Notes: generated by a model not told the origin, from the sequence alone. Numbered from the stretch's first letter, positions 17,782 through 28,296 are shown. The stretch is DNA of 64,000 nt from Pseudomonas sp. MPC6 (GCF_006094435.1 NZ_CP034783.1:5731001-5795000); one strand, 5' to 3'. Numbers and translations are program-made.

Positions 17782-17804
17782 CGGGGCTGAATAAAACAGC
17801 CCCG
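17782..17804 (-). other. Hairpin in the guaB-guaA intergenic gap
   Basis: CGGGGCTG and CAGCCCCG pair around a seven-base loop. There is no U-tract on the minus strand, so it is more likely a processing or stability element within guaBA mRNA than a full terminator. Confidence 0.5.
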
Positions 17805-17829
17805 GTTACTTAACTTTTTGCTTGAAGCC

Positions 17830-19377
<1,548 letters not shown>

Positions 19378-19414
19378 CTAATATCAATACGGTGATCGAC
19401 GGGGGATTTTAAGA

Positions 19415-19556
19415 GCTTCGCTGGCAAGCCAGCTCCTACAGGTTTGCGATGATCCTGTAGGAGCTGTCTTGCCAGCGAAGGTCGTTAACGATAACGCGCC
19501 CAACCTGATTGAACGCGCAGCCTTGAGGTTCTTCGCGAGCGAGCTTGCTCCTACAG
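19415..19556. repeat. Cluster of three REP copies
   Basis: An inverted pair of the type cttcgctggcaagccagctc (19415-19440 and 19453-19481) is followed by a third, diverged copy cttcgcgagcgagcttgctc (from 19531) whose last bases overlap the 3' end of the next gene. Confidence 0.85.
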
Positions 19557-20099
19557 CTCGACCTTAACCCAACTGACGGGCTGGTCGAGCCAATCGGCAA
19601 ACTCATCGATAAAGCTCTGCTTGAACCCGGCCTCGGCCCAATTGTTGAAAATGAATCCCAGGTTGGAAAAGCCGCATTCCTGCAGGAACAGAAAGCCGTT
19701 GATGTCGTCTTCATGCCCGCACTCGGGGCAGGTGAAGTTATCGGTGCGCCCCGGCATCCAGTCTTCCAGGCTGTCGAACAACGCTTCGCCGACTTCCTTG
19801 CGGCACTCGGCGCAGCCGGCTTCTTCGAGAAATCCTTTGGCCGGCGTATAGATGCAGCGCTTGGTGATGATCTCCAGGCCATTGATCGGCTCGCCGAACG
19901 GCAGGGCTTGGGGATGCAGCACCACGGCGCGGGCGCCGTCGGCGATGGCGTGGGCCATGCGGTTGCCGGTGCGGCCGCAGGTGGTCAGTTCTTCCTTGAT
20001 GATGTTCTTGCGCACCAGCCAACGCACGACCGCCCGGGCCCGGGGTTCGTGTACCGGCAGCGTGGAGATTTTCGGGACGATGATGCTTTGAGAGTTCAT
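19551..20099 (-). CDS. Conserved zinc-ribbon-like protein, 182 aa
   Basis: I do not recognise a named function. The soluble protein holds cysteine pairs in a central region: CAEC (about residues 96-99), then NFTCPECGHED (about 121-131), consistent with one zinc ribbon, plus single cysteines at TTCGRTGN and ITKRCIYTP. The N-terminal half contains a basic helix (RARAVVRWLVRKNIIKEEL). No signal peptide or membrane segment is present. It is flanked by REP elements on both sides, so it is probably a single-gene transcript. Its stop overlaps a REP copy by a few bases. Confidence 0.7.
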   Translation of the reverse strand: MNSQSIIVPKISTLPVHEPRARAVVRWLVRKNIIKEELTTCGRTGNRMAHAIADGARAVVLHPQALPFGEPINGLEIITKRCIYTPAKGFLEEAGCAECRKEVGEALFDSLEDWMPGRTDNFTCPECGHEDDINGFLFLQECGFSNLGFIFNNWAEAGFKQSFIDEFADWLDQPVSWVKVEL

Positions 20100-20149
20100 G
20101 GTGCAAGCCTACTGCATAAAATGGATGTTTCTGCGGTGTGTCGTTTGAC

Positions 20150-20244
20150 GCCTTCGCGGGCAAGCCCGCTCCCACAGGATCTCGGTCGTACACGCAGGTG
20201 TGCTCACCTGAAATCCCTGTGGGAGCGGGCTTGCCCGCGAAGGC
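20150..20244. repeat. Inverted REP pair
   Basis: gccttcgcgggcaagcccgc at 20150 and its inverse gcgggcttgcccgcgaaggc ending at 20244 flank about 35 bases between two minus-strand genes. Confidence 0.9.
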
Positions 20245-20283
20245 GCCAGGGCGGCCGGCAGCTTAATCCCTGACAAAATCCGG

Positions 20284-21051
20284 TCAAGTGCTCAAATACC
20301 GCCCGATCAAGGCAATCCCGCTGGCCAGCACCAGCCAGGTCACCAGCCGCACGAACGCCTCGCGGGACAATCTCATGGTCAACCGCCGACCGATCCACAG
20401 CCCCACTGCCATGGCCGGCAACAAACACAGGGCCAATACCAACAAGGGTAGCTCGGCATACACCCCCGCGACGGCAAACAGGCTCAAGCGCACCACGGTG
20501 CTGCAACTGATCAGCGCGCTCTGGGTAGCCCGGGCGGCCTCCTTGGGCAGCCGGCTGTTCAAATAGATCGCATATAAAAAGCCGCCACTGCCAAACAACG
20601 CCCCGAACATCCCGCCCACAGTACCCATCGGCACGGCCCGGGCCGCGGATAATTGCGTCGGGCGGGTTTTGACCCAAAGGCTGTAGATCGCATAGGCGCT
20701 GATAAACAGCCCCATCAACAGCAGCAATACATCGGAATGCAGATTCAGCAGGAAAATCACCCCCAGCGTGCAGCCCACTGCCATGCATGGCAGCAGCCGC
20801 AGCAACTCGGGTTTCGCCACATCCCGACGCGACGGCAGCAAATTGCCAAAAGCCGCGACGAAATCCAGTAGCACCAGCAGCGGCACGATCTTCGACAGGG
20901 GCATGAACAGGATCAGAATCGGCCCTGCCACCAGGGCGGTACCGAATCCGGCGATGCCGAACACGATATAGGCCAGGGCAATGGCCAGGCCGATCACCAG
21001 CCAGTCGGTGGCGCCGAAGGGCCATTGGTGCAACAGTTCAAACACGTCCAT
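20284..21051 (-). CDS. TauE/SafE family membrane permease
   Basis: The 255-residue integral membrane protein has about eight hydrophobic segments in two halves, as in the TauE/SafE (DUF81) family of putative sulfite, sulfoacetate or other anion exporters. Family features are the glycine-rich first loop GIAGFGTALVAGP (about residues 33-45) and its counterpart GTVGGMFGALFGSGGFLYAIY (about 146-166) in the second half. No sulfur metabolism genes are adjacent, so the substrate is unknown. REP elements lie on both sides. Confidence 0.85.
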   Translation of the reverse strand: MDVFELLHQWPFGATDWLVIGLAIALAYIVFGIAGFGTALVAGPILILFMPLSKIVPLLVLLDFVAAFGNLLPSRRDVAKPELLRLLPCMAVGCTLGVIFLLNLHSDVLLLLMGLFISAYAIYSLWVKTRPTQLSAARAVPMGTVGGMFGALFGSGGFLYAIYLNSRLPKEAARATQSALISCSTVVRLSLFAVAGVYAELPLLVLALCLLPAMAVGLWIGRRLTMRLSREAFVRLVTWLVLASGIALIGRYLST

Positions 21052-21089
21052 TCCCGATCTTCCTTGAATTCAGCGCCTGACTGTATCCC

Positions 21090-21173
21090 TTGTTGGAGCG
21101 AGCTTGCTCGCGAAGGTGTGTCAGCCAGATCAGTGTCCACTGACACACCTTCGCGAGCAAGCTCGCTCCTACA
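21090..21173. repeat. Inverted REP pair with extended arms
   Basis: Arms of about 34 bases (ttgttggagcgagcttgctc..., ending gtgtgtca) and their near-exact inverse form one long hairpin in the gap between two divergently oriented genes. Confidence 0.9.
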
Positions 21174-21230
21174 AAGGGATTTGCGCTGACTCATGGAGAT
21201 TGTTCGCCGAATGCCTTTAAACTGCGCCCC

Positions 21231-22610
21231 ATGATTAAAGATCCCTTTGCAAGACTCGGCCTTGACCGGGAAGTCCTGACTGTCAGCCAGCTCAACGGCC
21301 GCGCGCGGGTGTTGCTTGAAGACGTGTTCAGCAATATCTGGGTCGAAGGCGAAATCTCCAACCTCGCCCGCCCGGCGTCCGGCCATGTGTATTTCACCCT
21401 CAAGGACAGCGGCGCCCAGGTGCGGTGCGCGCTGTTCCGGCAGAACGCGGCGCGGGTGCGCCAGGCATTGAAGGACGGCCTGGCGGTCAAGGTGCGCGGC
21501 AAGGTCTCGCTGTTCGAGGGCCGCGGCGACTATCAGCTGATCCTCGATACCGTGGAGCCCGCCGGCGACGGCGCACTGCGCCTGGCCTTCGATGCACTGA
21601 AAGAAAAGCTCAGCGCCGAAGGCCTGTTCAGTGCCGAGCGCAAAGTGCCGCTGCCGGCGCATCCGCAACGCATCGGCATCATCAGTTCGCCCACGGGCGC
21701 GGTGATCCGCGACATTATCAGCGTGTTCCGCCGCCGCGCGCCGCAGGTGCAGCTGACGCTGATCCCCACCGCCGTCCAGGGGCGCGAAGCCACCGCGCAA
21801 ATTGTCCGCGCGCTGAAGCTGGCGGACGCCCGTGGCTTCGACGCGCTGATCCTGGCCCGTGGCGGCGGCTCCCTGGAAGACCTCTGGTGTTTCAACGAAG
21901 AAGCCGTGGCCCGCGCCGTGGACGCTTGTGTGACGCCGATTGTCAGCGCCGTCGGCCATGAAACCGACGTGTCGATCAGCGACTTCGTGGCCGACGTTCG
22001 TGCCCCGACGCCTTCCGCTGCCGCCGAACTGCTGGCGCCGGATTCCAGCGACCTGGTGCGTCGGGTCGAAAGCCTGCATCGACGGCTGGTGATGCGTATC
22101 CGTGACCGATTGATGCGAGATCGACTGCGCCTGGAAGGCATGTCCCGCCGCCTGCGTCATCCCGGCGAACGTTTGCGCCAGCAGGCGCAGCGCCTGGACG
22201 ACCTGGACATGCGCCTGCGCCGCGCGTTCGAACGCAACCTCAATACCCGTCGCGAACGCCTGATTCGTCTGGAAACCCGCCTTGCCGGGCAACATCCCGG
22301 TCGGCAGCTGGCGATGCTCCGTCAGCGCCTCGACAGTTTTGCCGAACGCCTGCCCCGGGCCATGCGCGAAGGCCTCAAGGGCCGCCGCCTGCAACTGCAA
22401 AGCCAGATGCAGACGCTGCATGTGGTCAGCCCGCTGGCGACCCTCAGCCGTGGCTACAGCATTCTGCTGGACGAGCGCGGCAACGCGATCCGCAACGCTG
22501 CGCAAACCCACACCGGCCAGCGCCTGAAAGCCAGACTGGGCGAAGGCGAACTGCAAGTGCGGGTCGAAGACAATCACCTGACGCCTGTCACCCTCTCTTT
22601 ACTGGATTGA
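21231..22610 (+). CDS. xseA: Exodeoxyribonuclease VII large subunit
   Basis: XseA is the large subunit of exonuclease VII, which degrades single-stranded DNA from both ends together with XseB. The 459-residue protein has the N-terminal OB domain (VSQLNGRARVLLEDVF, then VWVEGEISN-like sequence as IWVEGEISNLARPASGH, about residues 37-53), the catalytic core (RIGIISSPTGAVIRDI, about 144-159; ARGGGSLEDLW; VGHETD, about 242), and a long arginine-rich coiled region (about 270-400). The gene for the small subunit is not here. Confidence 0.96.
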   Translation: MIKDPFARLGLDREVLTVSQLNGRARVLLEDVFSNIWVEGEISNLARPASGHVYFTLKDSGAQVRCALFRQNAARVRQALKDGLAVKVRGKVSLFEGRGDYQLILDTVEPAGDGALRLAFDALKEKLSAEGLFSAERKVPLPAHPQRIGIISSPTGAVIRDIISVFRRRAPQVQLTLIPTAVQGREATAQIVRALKLADARGFDALILARGGGSLEDLWCFNEEAVARAVDACVTPIVSAVGHETDVSISDFVADVRAPTPSAAAELLAPDSSDLVRRVESLHRRLVMRIRDRLMRDRLRLEGMSRRLRHPGERLRQQAQRLDDLDMRLRRAFERNLNTRRERLIRLETRLAGQHPGRQLAMLRQRLDSFAERLPRAMREGLKGRRLQLQSQMQTLHVVSPLATLSRGYSILLDERGNAIRNAAQTHTGQRLKARLGEGELQVRVEDNHLTPVTLSLLD

Positions 22611-22613
22611 TCC

Positions 22614-23435
22614 ATGCCGCGCTTTCTCGCTCCGCTGCTGTTGCTGTGCCTGACCTTCAACGCCCACGCCGACAGTTACATCACCCGCCTGCTGAACAAA
22701 CCGGTACCGGGTGGCGTGGCGGTGGTCGACCTGGGCGCCTCCACCCAGGCGCCAAAAGCCAGCTATCAGGGCAAACCGGTGCTGGTGGTCAAGGAACAGA
22801 ACAATTGGCTGGCGATTGTCGGCGTGCCGTTGACGGTCAAGCCGGGCACGCAGCAAATCAGCAGCGGTAATCGCAATCTGAGTTTCACCGTTGGCAGCAA
22901 GAAATACCCGGAACAGCGCATCACCCTGAAGAACAAGCAGCAGGTCAATCCGGACCCGGAAAATCTCAAGCGCATCGAGGGCGAGTTGGCCGAGCAGATC
23001 CAGGCCTACCGCAGTTTCAGTCCGAATACGCCGAGCAACCTGTTACTGGACAAACCGGTCAACGGCCCGTTGTCGAGCAAGTTCGGTGTGCGCCGCTTCT
23101 TTAATGGCGAAGAGCGCAATCCCCATGCAGGCCTGGACTTCGCGGTGCCGGCGGGCACGCCGATCAAGACCCCGGCGGCGGGCAAGGTGATTCTGGTCGG
23201 CAATTACTTCTTTAATGGCAACACGGTGTTTGTCGATCATGGGCAGGGCTTTATCAGCATGTTCTGTCACATGTCGAAGATTGACGTGAAGGTTGGGCAG
23301 CAGTTGGCCCGTGGTGGGGTGGTCGGGAAAGTCGGGGCTACCGGGCGGGCGACCGGGCCGCATATGCACTGGAATATCAGCCTGAATGATGCGCGGGTGG
23401 ATCCGGCGATCTTTATAGGTGCGTTTCAGCCTTGA
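22614..23435 (+). CDS. Periplasmic M23 family (LytM-type) peptidase
   Basis: The 273-residue protein begins with a signal peptide (PRFLAPLLLLCLTFNAHA). It has an N-terminal beta domain and a C-terminal M23 peptidase domain with the zinc ligands in HAGLDFAVPAGTP (His and Asp, about residue 165) and GPHMHWNISL (HxH, about 252-254). All metal-binding residues are present, so it should be an active peptidoglycan endopeptidase rather than an EnvC/NlpD-type activator. It starts three bases after the xseA stop, an operon arrangement. A REP pair follows. Confidence 0.9.
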   Translation: MPRFLAPLLLLCLTFNAHADSYITRLLNKPVPGGVAVVDLGASTQAPKASYQGKPVLVVKEQNNWLAIVGVPLTVKPGTQQISSGNRNLSFTVGSKKYPEQRITLKNKQQVNPDPENLKRIEGELAEQIQAYRSFSPNTPSNLLLDKPVNGPLSSKFGVRRFFNGEERNPHAGLDFAVPAGTPIKTPAAGKVILVGNYFFNGNTVFVDHGQGFISMFCHMSKIDVKVGQQLARGGVVGKVGATGRATGPHMHWNISLNDARVDPAIFIGAFQP

Positions 23436-23456
23436 GTCTTCGGTGAGGCTGACGGC

Positions 23457-23550
23457 CCCTTCGCTGGCAAGCCAGCTCCTACAGGGATCGATGGTGTACA
23501 TGGAAATCAAGTTCACCCGATCACTGTAGGAGCTGGCTTGCCAGCGAAGG
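23457..23550. repeat. Inverted REP pair
   Basis: cttcgctggcaagccagctc near 23459 and its inverse gagctggcttgccagcgaag near 23530 lie in the gap between two converging genes. Confidence 0.9.
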
Positions 23551-23590
23551 CGGCATCACAGGCGCAAACGTAACCACAGAAATAAACCGC

Positions 23591-23947
23591 CTATTCCGCC
23601 TCCAGATCCTCGATCCCATGAATTTCCCTGTGCGCCAGGCACTCTTCGATCCAGGCCCGGGTTTCCTCCGAGAAGCCCGCCAGTTCTTCAGATGTGATCA
23701 GCTCATGGGTACACAGCCCCAGCAAATGAGCAGGCGCCTCGCTGCGTGAGTGACTGTAAACGCCAAACGCCCAGTACAACTCCTGCTGACCGGCCTTGAG
23801 CCTCTCCTCGCTGGCTTCAATACGCTCATAAGGCGCCAGGCTTTTATCCAGCACCATCCGCTCGACCTCCTCCATGATCCGGATACACATCCGCTCATGG
23901 GCCACCGGACGCAATGCGCTGTATAGCTTCCAATCCGATTCGTTCAT
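23591..23947 (-). CDS. Hypothetical protein, 118 aa, helical
   Basis: Function unknown. The product is acidic, soluble and mostly helical, with the segments MCIRIMEEVERMVL (about residues 20-33) and RIEASEERLKAGQQELYWAF (about 42-61), and ends in an acidic tail (HGIEDLEAE). There is no signal peptide, membrane helix or metal motif. It stands alone between a REP pair and the AT-rich leuA upstream region and is transcribed away from leuA. Codon use is like that of its neighbours, which supports a real gene. Confidence 0.65.
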   Translation of the reverse strand: MNESDWKLYSALRPVAHERMCIRIMEEVERMVLDKSLAPYERIEASEERLKAGQQELYWAFGVYSHSRSEAPAHLLGLCTHELITSEELAGFSEETRAWIEECLAHREIHGIEDLEAE

Positions 23948-24140
23948 TGTCGACTCCCGCTTCCCAAGTCGCCTGGTTCAAGCTTTAAGCATAGCTGCGC
24001 CGACCGAGACCAAGGCGACAACTTTCAATTGCGCATCGCTCGAACCTCGCGCAAAGATAAAAACAATCAGCGCCAATCACCGCAATAAAATCTCGATAAA
24101 CCCGCCATTACGAGTATTCCTCTCAATTTTTTTCGACCGC

Positions 24141-24169
24141 TTGCCATCCTTTGTTCTCGCGGTTAGGGT
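24141..24169 (+). promoter_or_regulatory. Candidate sigma70 promoter of leuA
   Basis: TTGCCA (24141-24146) and TAGGGT (24164-24169) are 17 bases apart and follow an AT-rich stretch. Transcription would begin near 24176, leaving an untranslated leader of about 170 bases before leuA. Confidence 0.5.
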
Positions 24170-24176
24170 TGAAGAC

Positions 24177-24254
24177 ATGAAAACCTCTCACACCCTCATT
24201 CAGCGTCGCCAGCACCGCAGCCTGTGCCTTGTCAGTGCACGACTGCCGGGCTGA
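24177..24254 (+). other. Short open frame in the leuA leader (25 codons)
   Basis: An ATG at or next to the predicted start site opens a 25-codon frame (ending SLCLVSARLPG, then TGA) upstream of leuA. It has several leucine codons but no run of them, and I cannot draw a convincing terminator/antiterminator pair in 24255-24343; only GGCCG/CGGCC (24307-24323) pairs. The remaining sequence 23948-24140 is AT-rich and holds nothing else I recognise. Confidence 0.3.
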
Positions 24255-24343
24255 ATCGCGGTGCCTCGCCCCACGCTTTTCCCAAGAACATTTTGATCCA
24301 CCGGCAGGCCGCCTCTTTTCGGCCCACACAATAAGGATTTCCC

Positions 24344-26023
24344 ATGAGCATGCTCAAAGACCCGTCTTCGAAATACCGCGCGTTCCCGACCATCGACATC
24401 CCGGACCGTACCTGGCCGTCGAAGACCATCACCGCCGCGCCGATCTGGTGCAGTTCCGACCTGCGTGACGGTAACCAGTCGCTGATCGAGCCGATGGACG
24501 CGACCAAGAAGCTGCGTTTCTGGAAAACCCTGGTGCAAGTGGGCGTGAAAGAAATCGAAGCCTCGTTCCCGGCGGCTTCGCAAACCGACTTCGACTTCGT
24601 GCGCACCCTGATCGAAGGCGGCCACATCCCGGACGACACCACCATCCAGGTGCTGACCCAGGGCCGTGAAGACTTGATCGAGCGCACCTTCGAATCCCTG
24701 CGCGGGGCGAAGAAAGCCATCGTTCACCTGTACAACGCGACCTCCCCGTCCTTCCGCCGCATCGTCTTCAACCAGGACAAGGACGGGATCAAGGAAATCG
24801 CGGTGAGCGCGGCCAAGCTGTTCGTCAAATACGCCGCCCAGCAGCCGGACACCGAGTGGACCTTCGAGTACTCGCCGGAAACCTTCAGCGCCACCGAACT
24901 GGAATTCGCCAAGGAAGTCTGCGACGCGGTGATCGAAGTCTGGAACCCGACGCCCGAGCACAAGATGATCCTCAACCTGCCGGCCACCGTCGAATGCGCG
25001 ACCCCGAACATCTATGCCGACCAGATCGAATGGTTTGGCCGCCACATCAACCGTCGTGACAGCGTGATCATCAGCCTGCACACCCACAACGACCGTGGCA
25101 CCGGCGTGGCCGCCACCGAGCTGGGCCTGATGGCCGGCGCCGACCGTGTCGAAGGCTGCCTGTTCGGCAACGGCGAGCGTACCGGTAACGTCGACCTGGT
25201 GACCGTGGCCCTGAACCTCTACACCCAGGGCGTGCACCCTGAGCTGGACTTCTCCGACATCGACGGCGTGCGCAAAGTCGTCGAAGAGTGCAACCAGATC
25301 CAGGTGCACCCACGTCATCCATACGTCGGCGACCTGGTGCACACCGCGTTCTCCGGCTCGCACCAGGATGCGATCCGCAAGGGCTTCGCCCAGCAGAAAC
25401 CGGACGCCCTGTGGGAAGTGCCGTACTTGCCGATCGACCCGGCCGACATCGGCCGCAGCTACGAGGCGGTGATCCGCGTCAACAGCCAGTCGGGCAAGGG
25501 CGGTATCGCCTACCTGCTGGAACAGGAATATGGCATCAGCTTGCCGCGTCGCATGCAGATCGAATTCAGCCAGGTCGTGCAGCGTGAAACCGACCGCCTG
25601 GGCCTGGAAATGACCGCCAAGCAGATTCACTCGCTGTTGATCAGCGAATACCTGCAAGCCAATACCCCGTACGCGCTGGTCAGCCATCGCCTGCAGGAAG
25701 AAAACGGCAACAGCGCCGTCGAAGTGGAAGTCGCCAGCAAAGGCCAGGGCGAAACCAACCTGCACTGGCGCGGCAAGGGCAACGGCGCCCTGGAAGCGCT
25801 GGTGGCCGGCCTGCCGATTCCGGTAGAAATCATGGACTACAACGAGCACGCCATCGGCGCGGGCACCAATGCCAAGGCGGCGGCCTACATTGAACTGCGA
25901 GTGAACGGTGAACGTGCGGTGCATGGTGTGGGGATCGATGAGAACATCACTACCGCCAGCTTCAAGGCGCTGTTCAGTGCGCTGAACCGCTCGTTGAGCC
26001 AGCCGGAAGCGAAAGCGGCGTAA
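24344..26023 (+). CDS. leuA: 2-isopropylmalate synthase
   Basis: LeuA condenses 2-ketoisovalerate and acetyl-CoA, the first committed step of leucine synthesis. The 559-residue protein belongs to the longer alpha-isopropylmalate synthase type (LeuA type 2, as in actinobacteria and yeast). It has [14 protein letters not shown] near residue 39 (metal-binding Asp, catalytic Arg), [17 protein letters not shown] (about 246-262, metal-binding His pair), and a C-terminal regulatory domain from about residue 430 that normally binds leucine for feedback inhibition. GGA lies before the ATG. A strong terminator follows. The long leader upstream may be regulatory. Confidence 0.96.
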   Translation: MSMLKDPSSKYRAFPTIDIPDRTWPSKTITAAPIWCSSDLRDGNQSLIEPMDATKKLRFWKTLVQVGVKEIEASFPAASQTDFDFVRTLIEGGHIPDDTTIQVLTQGREDLIERTFESLRGAKKAIVHLYNATSPSFRRIVFNQDKDGIKEIAVSAAKLFVKYAAQQPDTEWTFEYSPETFSATELEFAKEVCDAVIEVWNPTPEHKMILNLPATVECATPNIYADQIEWFGRHINRRDSVIISLHTHNDRGTGVAATELGLMAGADRVEGCLFGNGERTGNVDLVTVALNLYTQGVHPELDFSDIDGVRKVVEECNQIQVHPRHPYVGDLVHTAFSGSHQDAIRKGFAQQKPDALWEVPYLPIDPADIGRSYEAVIRVNSQSGKGGIAYLLEQEYGISLPRRMQIEFSQVVQRETDRLGLEMTAKQIHSLLISEYLQANTPYALVSHRLQEENGNSAVEVEVASKGQGETNLHWRGKGNGALEALVAGLPIPVEIMDYNEHAIGAGTNAKAAAYIELRVNGERAVHGVGIDENITTASFKALFSALNRSLSQPEAKAA

Positions 26024-26041
26024 ACACCGTCACCGAAATGC

Positions 26042-26078
26042 AAAAGGCCCCTTGGTGAAAACCTGGGGGCCTTTTTTT
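26042..26078 (+). terminator. Rho-independent terminator of leuA
   Basis: AAAAGGCCCC pairs with GGGGGCCTTTT around a loop, followed by a T-run, 19 bases after the leuA stop. Confidence 0.92.
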
Positions 26079-26108
26079 GCCTGCCTGTTTTTGTGTTGTC
26101 TGTGCCGG

Positions 26109-26206
26109 CCTCTTCGCGAGCAAGCCGGCTCCCACATTTGATCGATGTGAACACAGAACTTGTGTACACCAAAAACCCACTGTGGGAGCGGACTTGCCCG
26201 CGAAGG
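26109..26206. repeat. Inverted REP pair
   Basis: cttcgcgagcaagccggctc (from about 26111) and the inverse ctgtgggagcggacttgccc (from 26180) lie between the leuA terminator and the converging amidase gene. Confidence 0.85.
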
Positions 26207-26229
26207 CGTTGGTTCAGGCAACCCAAATC

Positions 26230-27021
26230 TCAGGTGAATTCAAAAGTATCGGCATCCAGATTCGCCGGAAACCGCGTACGGTAGGCTTGCAGATCCGCCG
26301 CATTCAGCACCACCTGAAACACCCCATCCGCCTCCCCCGCGCTCAACAACGTCTCACCCTGGAAATCCAGCACCTGACTGTCACCGGTATACGCAAAGCC
26401 CTTGCCATCAGTCCCCACGCGATTAACCGCCGCCACATAGCACAGGTTTTCAATCGCCCGCGCCGGCAGCAACCGGTTCCAGTGCTGTCGCCGCGCACCC
26501 GGCCAGTTGGCGGTGTACAGCAACAGGTCGGTGTCCTGGGCATCACGGCTCCACACCGGGAAACGCAGGTCGTAGCAAATCAGCGGCCGCACCCGCCAGC
26601 CCTTGAGCTCGAACTGTACCTGGCGCTCGCCGGGGGTGAAGTGGTTGTGCTCGCCGGCCATGCGAAACAGGTGGCGCTTGTCGTAATGCAACACCTCGCC
26701 GTCCGGCCGCGCCCACAACAGGCGATTGCGATGGCTGCCATCGGCGGCCTGGACGATGAGGGTGCCGGTGATCACCGCGTCGAATTTCGCCGCCTGGACG
26801 CGCAGCCATTTGCTGGTCGGCCCGTTCTCGGGCTCGGCGAGGGTCTCCGAGTCCATGGAAAAACCGGTGGTGAACATCTCCGGCAGGATGATCAGGTCAG
26901 CACCGCGCGCCTGTTCCAGCAATTGCGCGAAATGCTCCAGATTGGCCTGGCGGTCGTGCCAGGCCAGGGTGGTCTGGATCAGCGCGATGTTCAGATTGGG
27001 CAGTGCACTCAGATCACGCAT
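26230..27021 (-). CDS. Carbon-nitrogen hydrolase, omega-amidase type (YafV/Nit2-like)
   Basis: A cytoplasmic nitrilase-superfamily enzyme of 263 residues. The catalytic triad is visible: Glu in ILPEMFTTGF (about residue 47), Lys in DKRHLFRMAGEH (about 116) and Cys in LICYDLRFPVWSRD (about 149). Its closest family pattern is YafV/Nit2, which hydrolyses alpha-keto acid omega-amides such as alpha-ketoglutaramate. It overlaps the aminotransferase gene by 13 bases; together they fit the glutamine transaminase/omega-amidase route that recycles 2-keto-4-methylthiobutyrate to methionine. Exact substrates are inferred. Confidence 0.88.
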   Translation of the reverse strand: MRDLSALPNLNIALIQTTLAWHDRQANLEHFAQLLEQARGADLIILPEMFTTGFSMDSETLAEPENGPTSKWLRVQAAKFDAVITGTLIVQAADGSHRNRLLWARPDGEVLHYDKRHLFRMAGEHNHFTPGERQVQFELKGWRVRPLICYDLRFPVWSRDAQDTDLLLYTANWPGARRQHWNRLLPARAIENLCYVAAVNRVGTDGKGFAYTGDSQVLDFQGETLLSAGEADGVFQVVLNAADLQAYRTRFPANLDADTFEFT

Positions 27022-28157
27022 AATTTTTCCGCTGCTTCACGCAGGGTCTCCTCGCGTTTGGCGAAGCACAGGCGCACCAGGCGCTGGCCTTTGGGTGGAG
27101 TCTGGTAGAACACCGAGATCGGGATACTTGCAACACCGTGTTCGCGAGTCATCCACAGCGCCATCTCGACGTCATTGAGGTCCGGACGGATCTGCGAGTA
27201 ATCGACCAGCTGGAAGTAAGTGCCGGCCACTCGGGAGAAGCTGAAGCGCGATGGCGTCAGCAGGTCGCAGAACAGATCCCGCTTGGCCTGATAAAAGGCC
27301 GGCAGCGCTTGCACATGTTCCGGGTGTTCGGCCATGTAATCGGCCAAGGCGTATTGCAGCGGCGTCACGCCGCAGAAACTGACGTACTGGTGCACCTTGC
27401 GCAGCTCGGCGGTCAGGGCAGGGGGTGCGACCACATAGCCGGTTTTCCAGCCGGTGACGTGATAGGTCTTGCCGAAGGAGCTGACCACGAATGCGCGCTG
27501 ATACAGCTCCTCATGGGCCAGCACGCTGGCATGCGGCACGCCGTCGAACACCAGGTGCTCATAGACTTCGTCGCTGACCAGGTAGATGTCACGGTCGCGG
27601 ATCAAGGTCGCCAGCTGATCCAGCTCGGCATGGCTGATCAGTGCACCGCTGGGGTTGTGCGGGGTATTGAGGATGATCATCCGCGTGCGCGGGCTCAGGG
27701 CGTCAGCGAGTGCCTCGAAGTCGATGGCGAAATCATTCAGGCCCAGTGGCACATGCACGCAACGACCACCGGCCAGCGCTACCGAAGGCTCATAGCTGTC
27801 GTAGGCCGGATCGAACACGATCACTTCATCGCCGCTGTGGATAACCGCCTGAATGGCACAGAAAATCGCCTGGGTCGCGCCAGGCGTGACCGTCACTTCA
27901 TCGTCGGCATCGACGTCGACGCCATAGCTGCGGGCGATCTTCGCCGCAATCTGCTGCCGCAACACCGCCAGGCCGGTCATCGGTGAATACTGGTTGTGGC
28001 CACTGGCGATATGCCGACCGACCGCATCGCGCAGGGCCTGCGGACCATCGAAATCGGGAAAACCCTGGGACAGGTTCAACGCCCCGGTCTGTGCCGCGAG
28101 CTGAGACATCTGCGTGAAGATAGTGATGCCGACATTCGGCAGCTTGCTGGTGATCAT
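27009..28157 (-). CDS. PLP-dependent aminotransferase, methionine/glutamine transaminase type (YbdL-like)
   Basis: A fold-type I aminotransferase of 382 residues. The PLP lysine lies in SSFGKTYHVTGWKTGY (about residue 235), with NTPHNPSGALI (about 171) and the N-terminal LNLSQGFPDF (about 30-39), the pattern of YbdL and kynurenine/glutamine transaminases. It probably forms methionine from its keto acid using glutamine or aromatic donors; the overlapping omega-amidase gene removes the resulting ketoglutaramate. ATG at 28157 gives MITSKLPNVGITIF, the conserved start; a codon nine residues further upstream does not. Confidence 0.88.
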   Translation of the reverse strand: MITSKLPNVGITIFTQMSQLAAQTGALNLSQGFPDFDGPQALRDAVGRHIASGHNQYSPMTGLAVLRQQIAAKIARSYGVDVDADDEVTVTPGATQAIFCAIQAVIHSGDEVIVFDPAYDSYEPSVALAGGRCVHVPLGLNDFAIDFEALADALSPRTRMIILNTPHNPSGALISHAELDQLATLIRDRDIYLVSDEVYEHLVFDGVPHASVLAHEELYQRAFVVSSFGKTYHVTGWKTGYVVAPPALTAELRKVHQYVSFCGVTPLQYALADYMAEHPEHVQALPAFYQAKRDLFCDLLTPSRFSFSRVAGTYFQLVDYSQIRPDLNDVEMALWMTREHGVASIPISVFYQTPPKGQRLVRLCFAKREETLREAAEKLCVI

Positions 28158-28175
28158 CGGTAGCCCCTTGCAGGT

Positions 28176-28296
28176 GAGCTGCAAGTTTCAAGCTGCAAGC
28201 TGCAAGTGGTCAAGCAGCAAACCATCAGACACAAAAAAGGGCCCCTGACAGGACCCTTTATTGCTTTAACTTGAAGCTTGAAGCTTGAAGCTGCTT
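28176..28296. repeat. Short tandem AAGCTGCA/AAGCTTGA repeats flanking a terminator
   Basis: Repeats of caagctgcaagctgcaag (28190-28206 region) and, in roughly inverse orientation, cttgaagcttgaagcttgaa (from 28270) flank the hairpin at 28236-28262 and run up to the der stop codon. They can fold as one large imperfect stem. Similar tracts occur between genes in other pseudomonads. Confidence 0.65.
28236..28262 (-). terminator. Rho-independent terminator of der
   Basis: On the minus strand AAAGGGTCC pairs with the complementary GGCCCTTT after CTGTCA, followed by TTTTTTG. It lies 35 bases after the der stop and ends the long isc-der gene cluster. Confidence 0.85.

Noticed and set aside
28176..28296. 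CRISPR-like short repeats
   Set aside because: The AAGCTGCA/AAGCTTGA units are adjacent without spacers, vary in sequence and flank a terminator; no cas genes are present.
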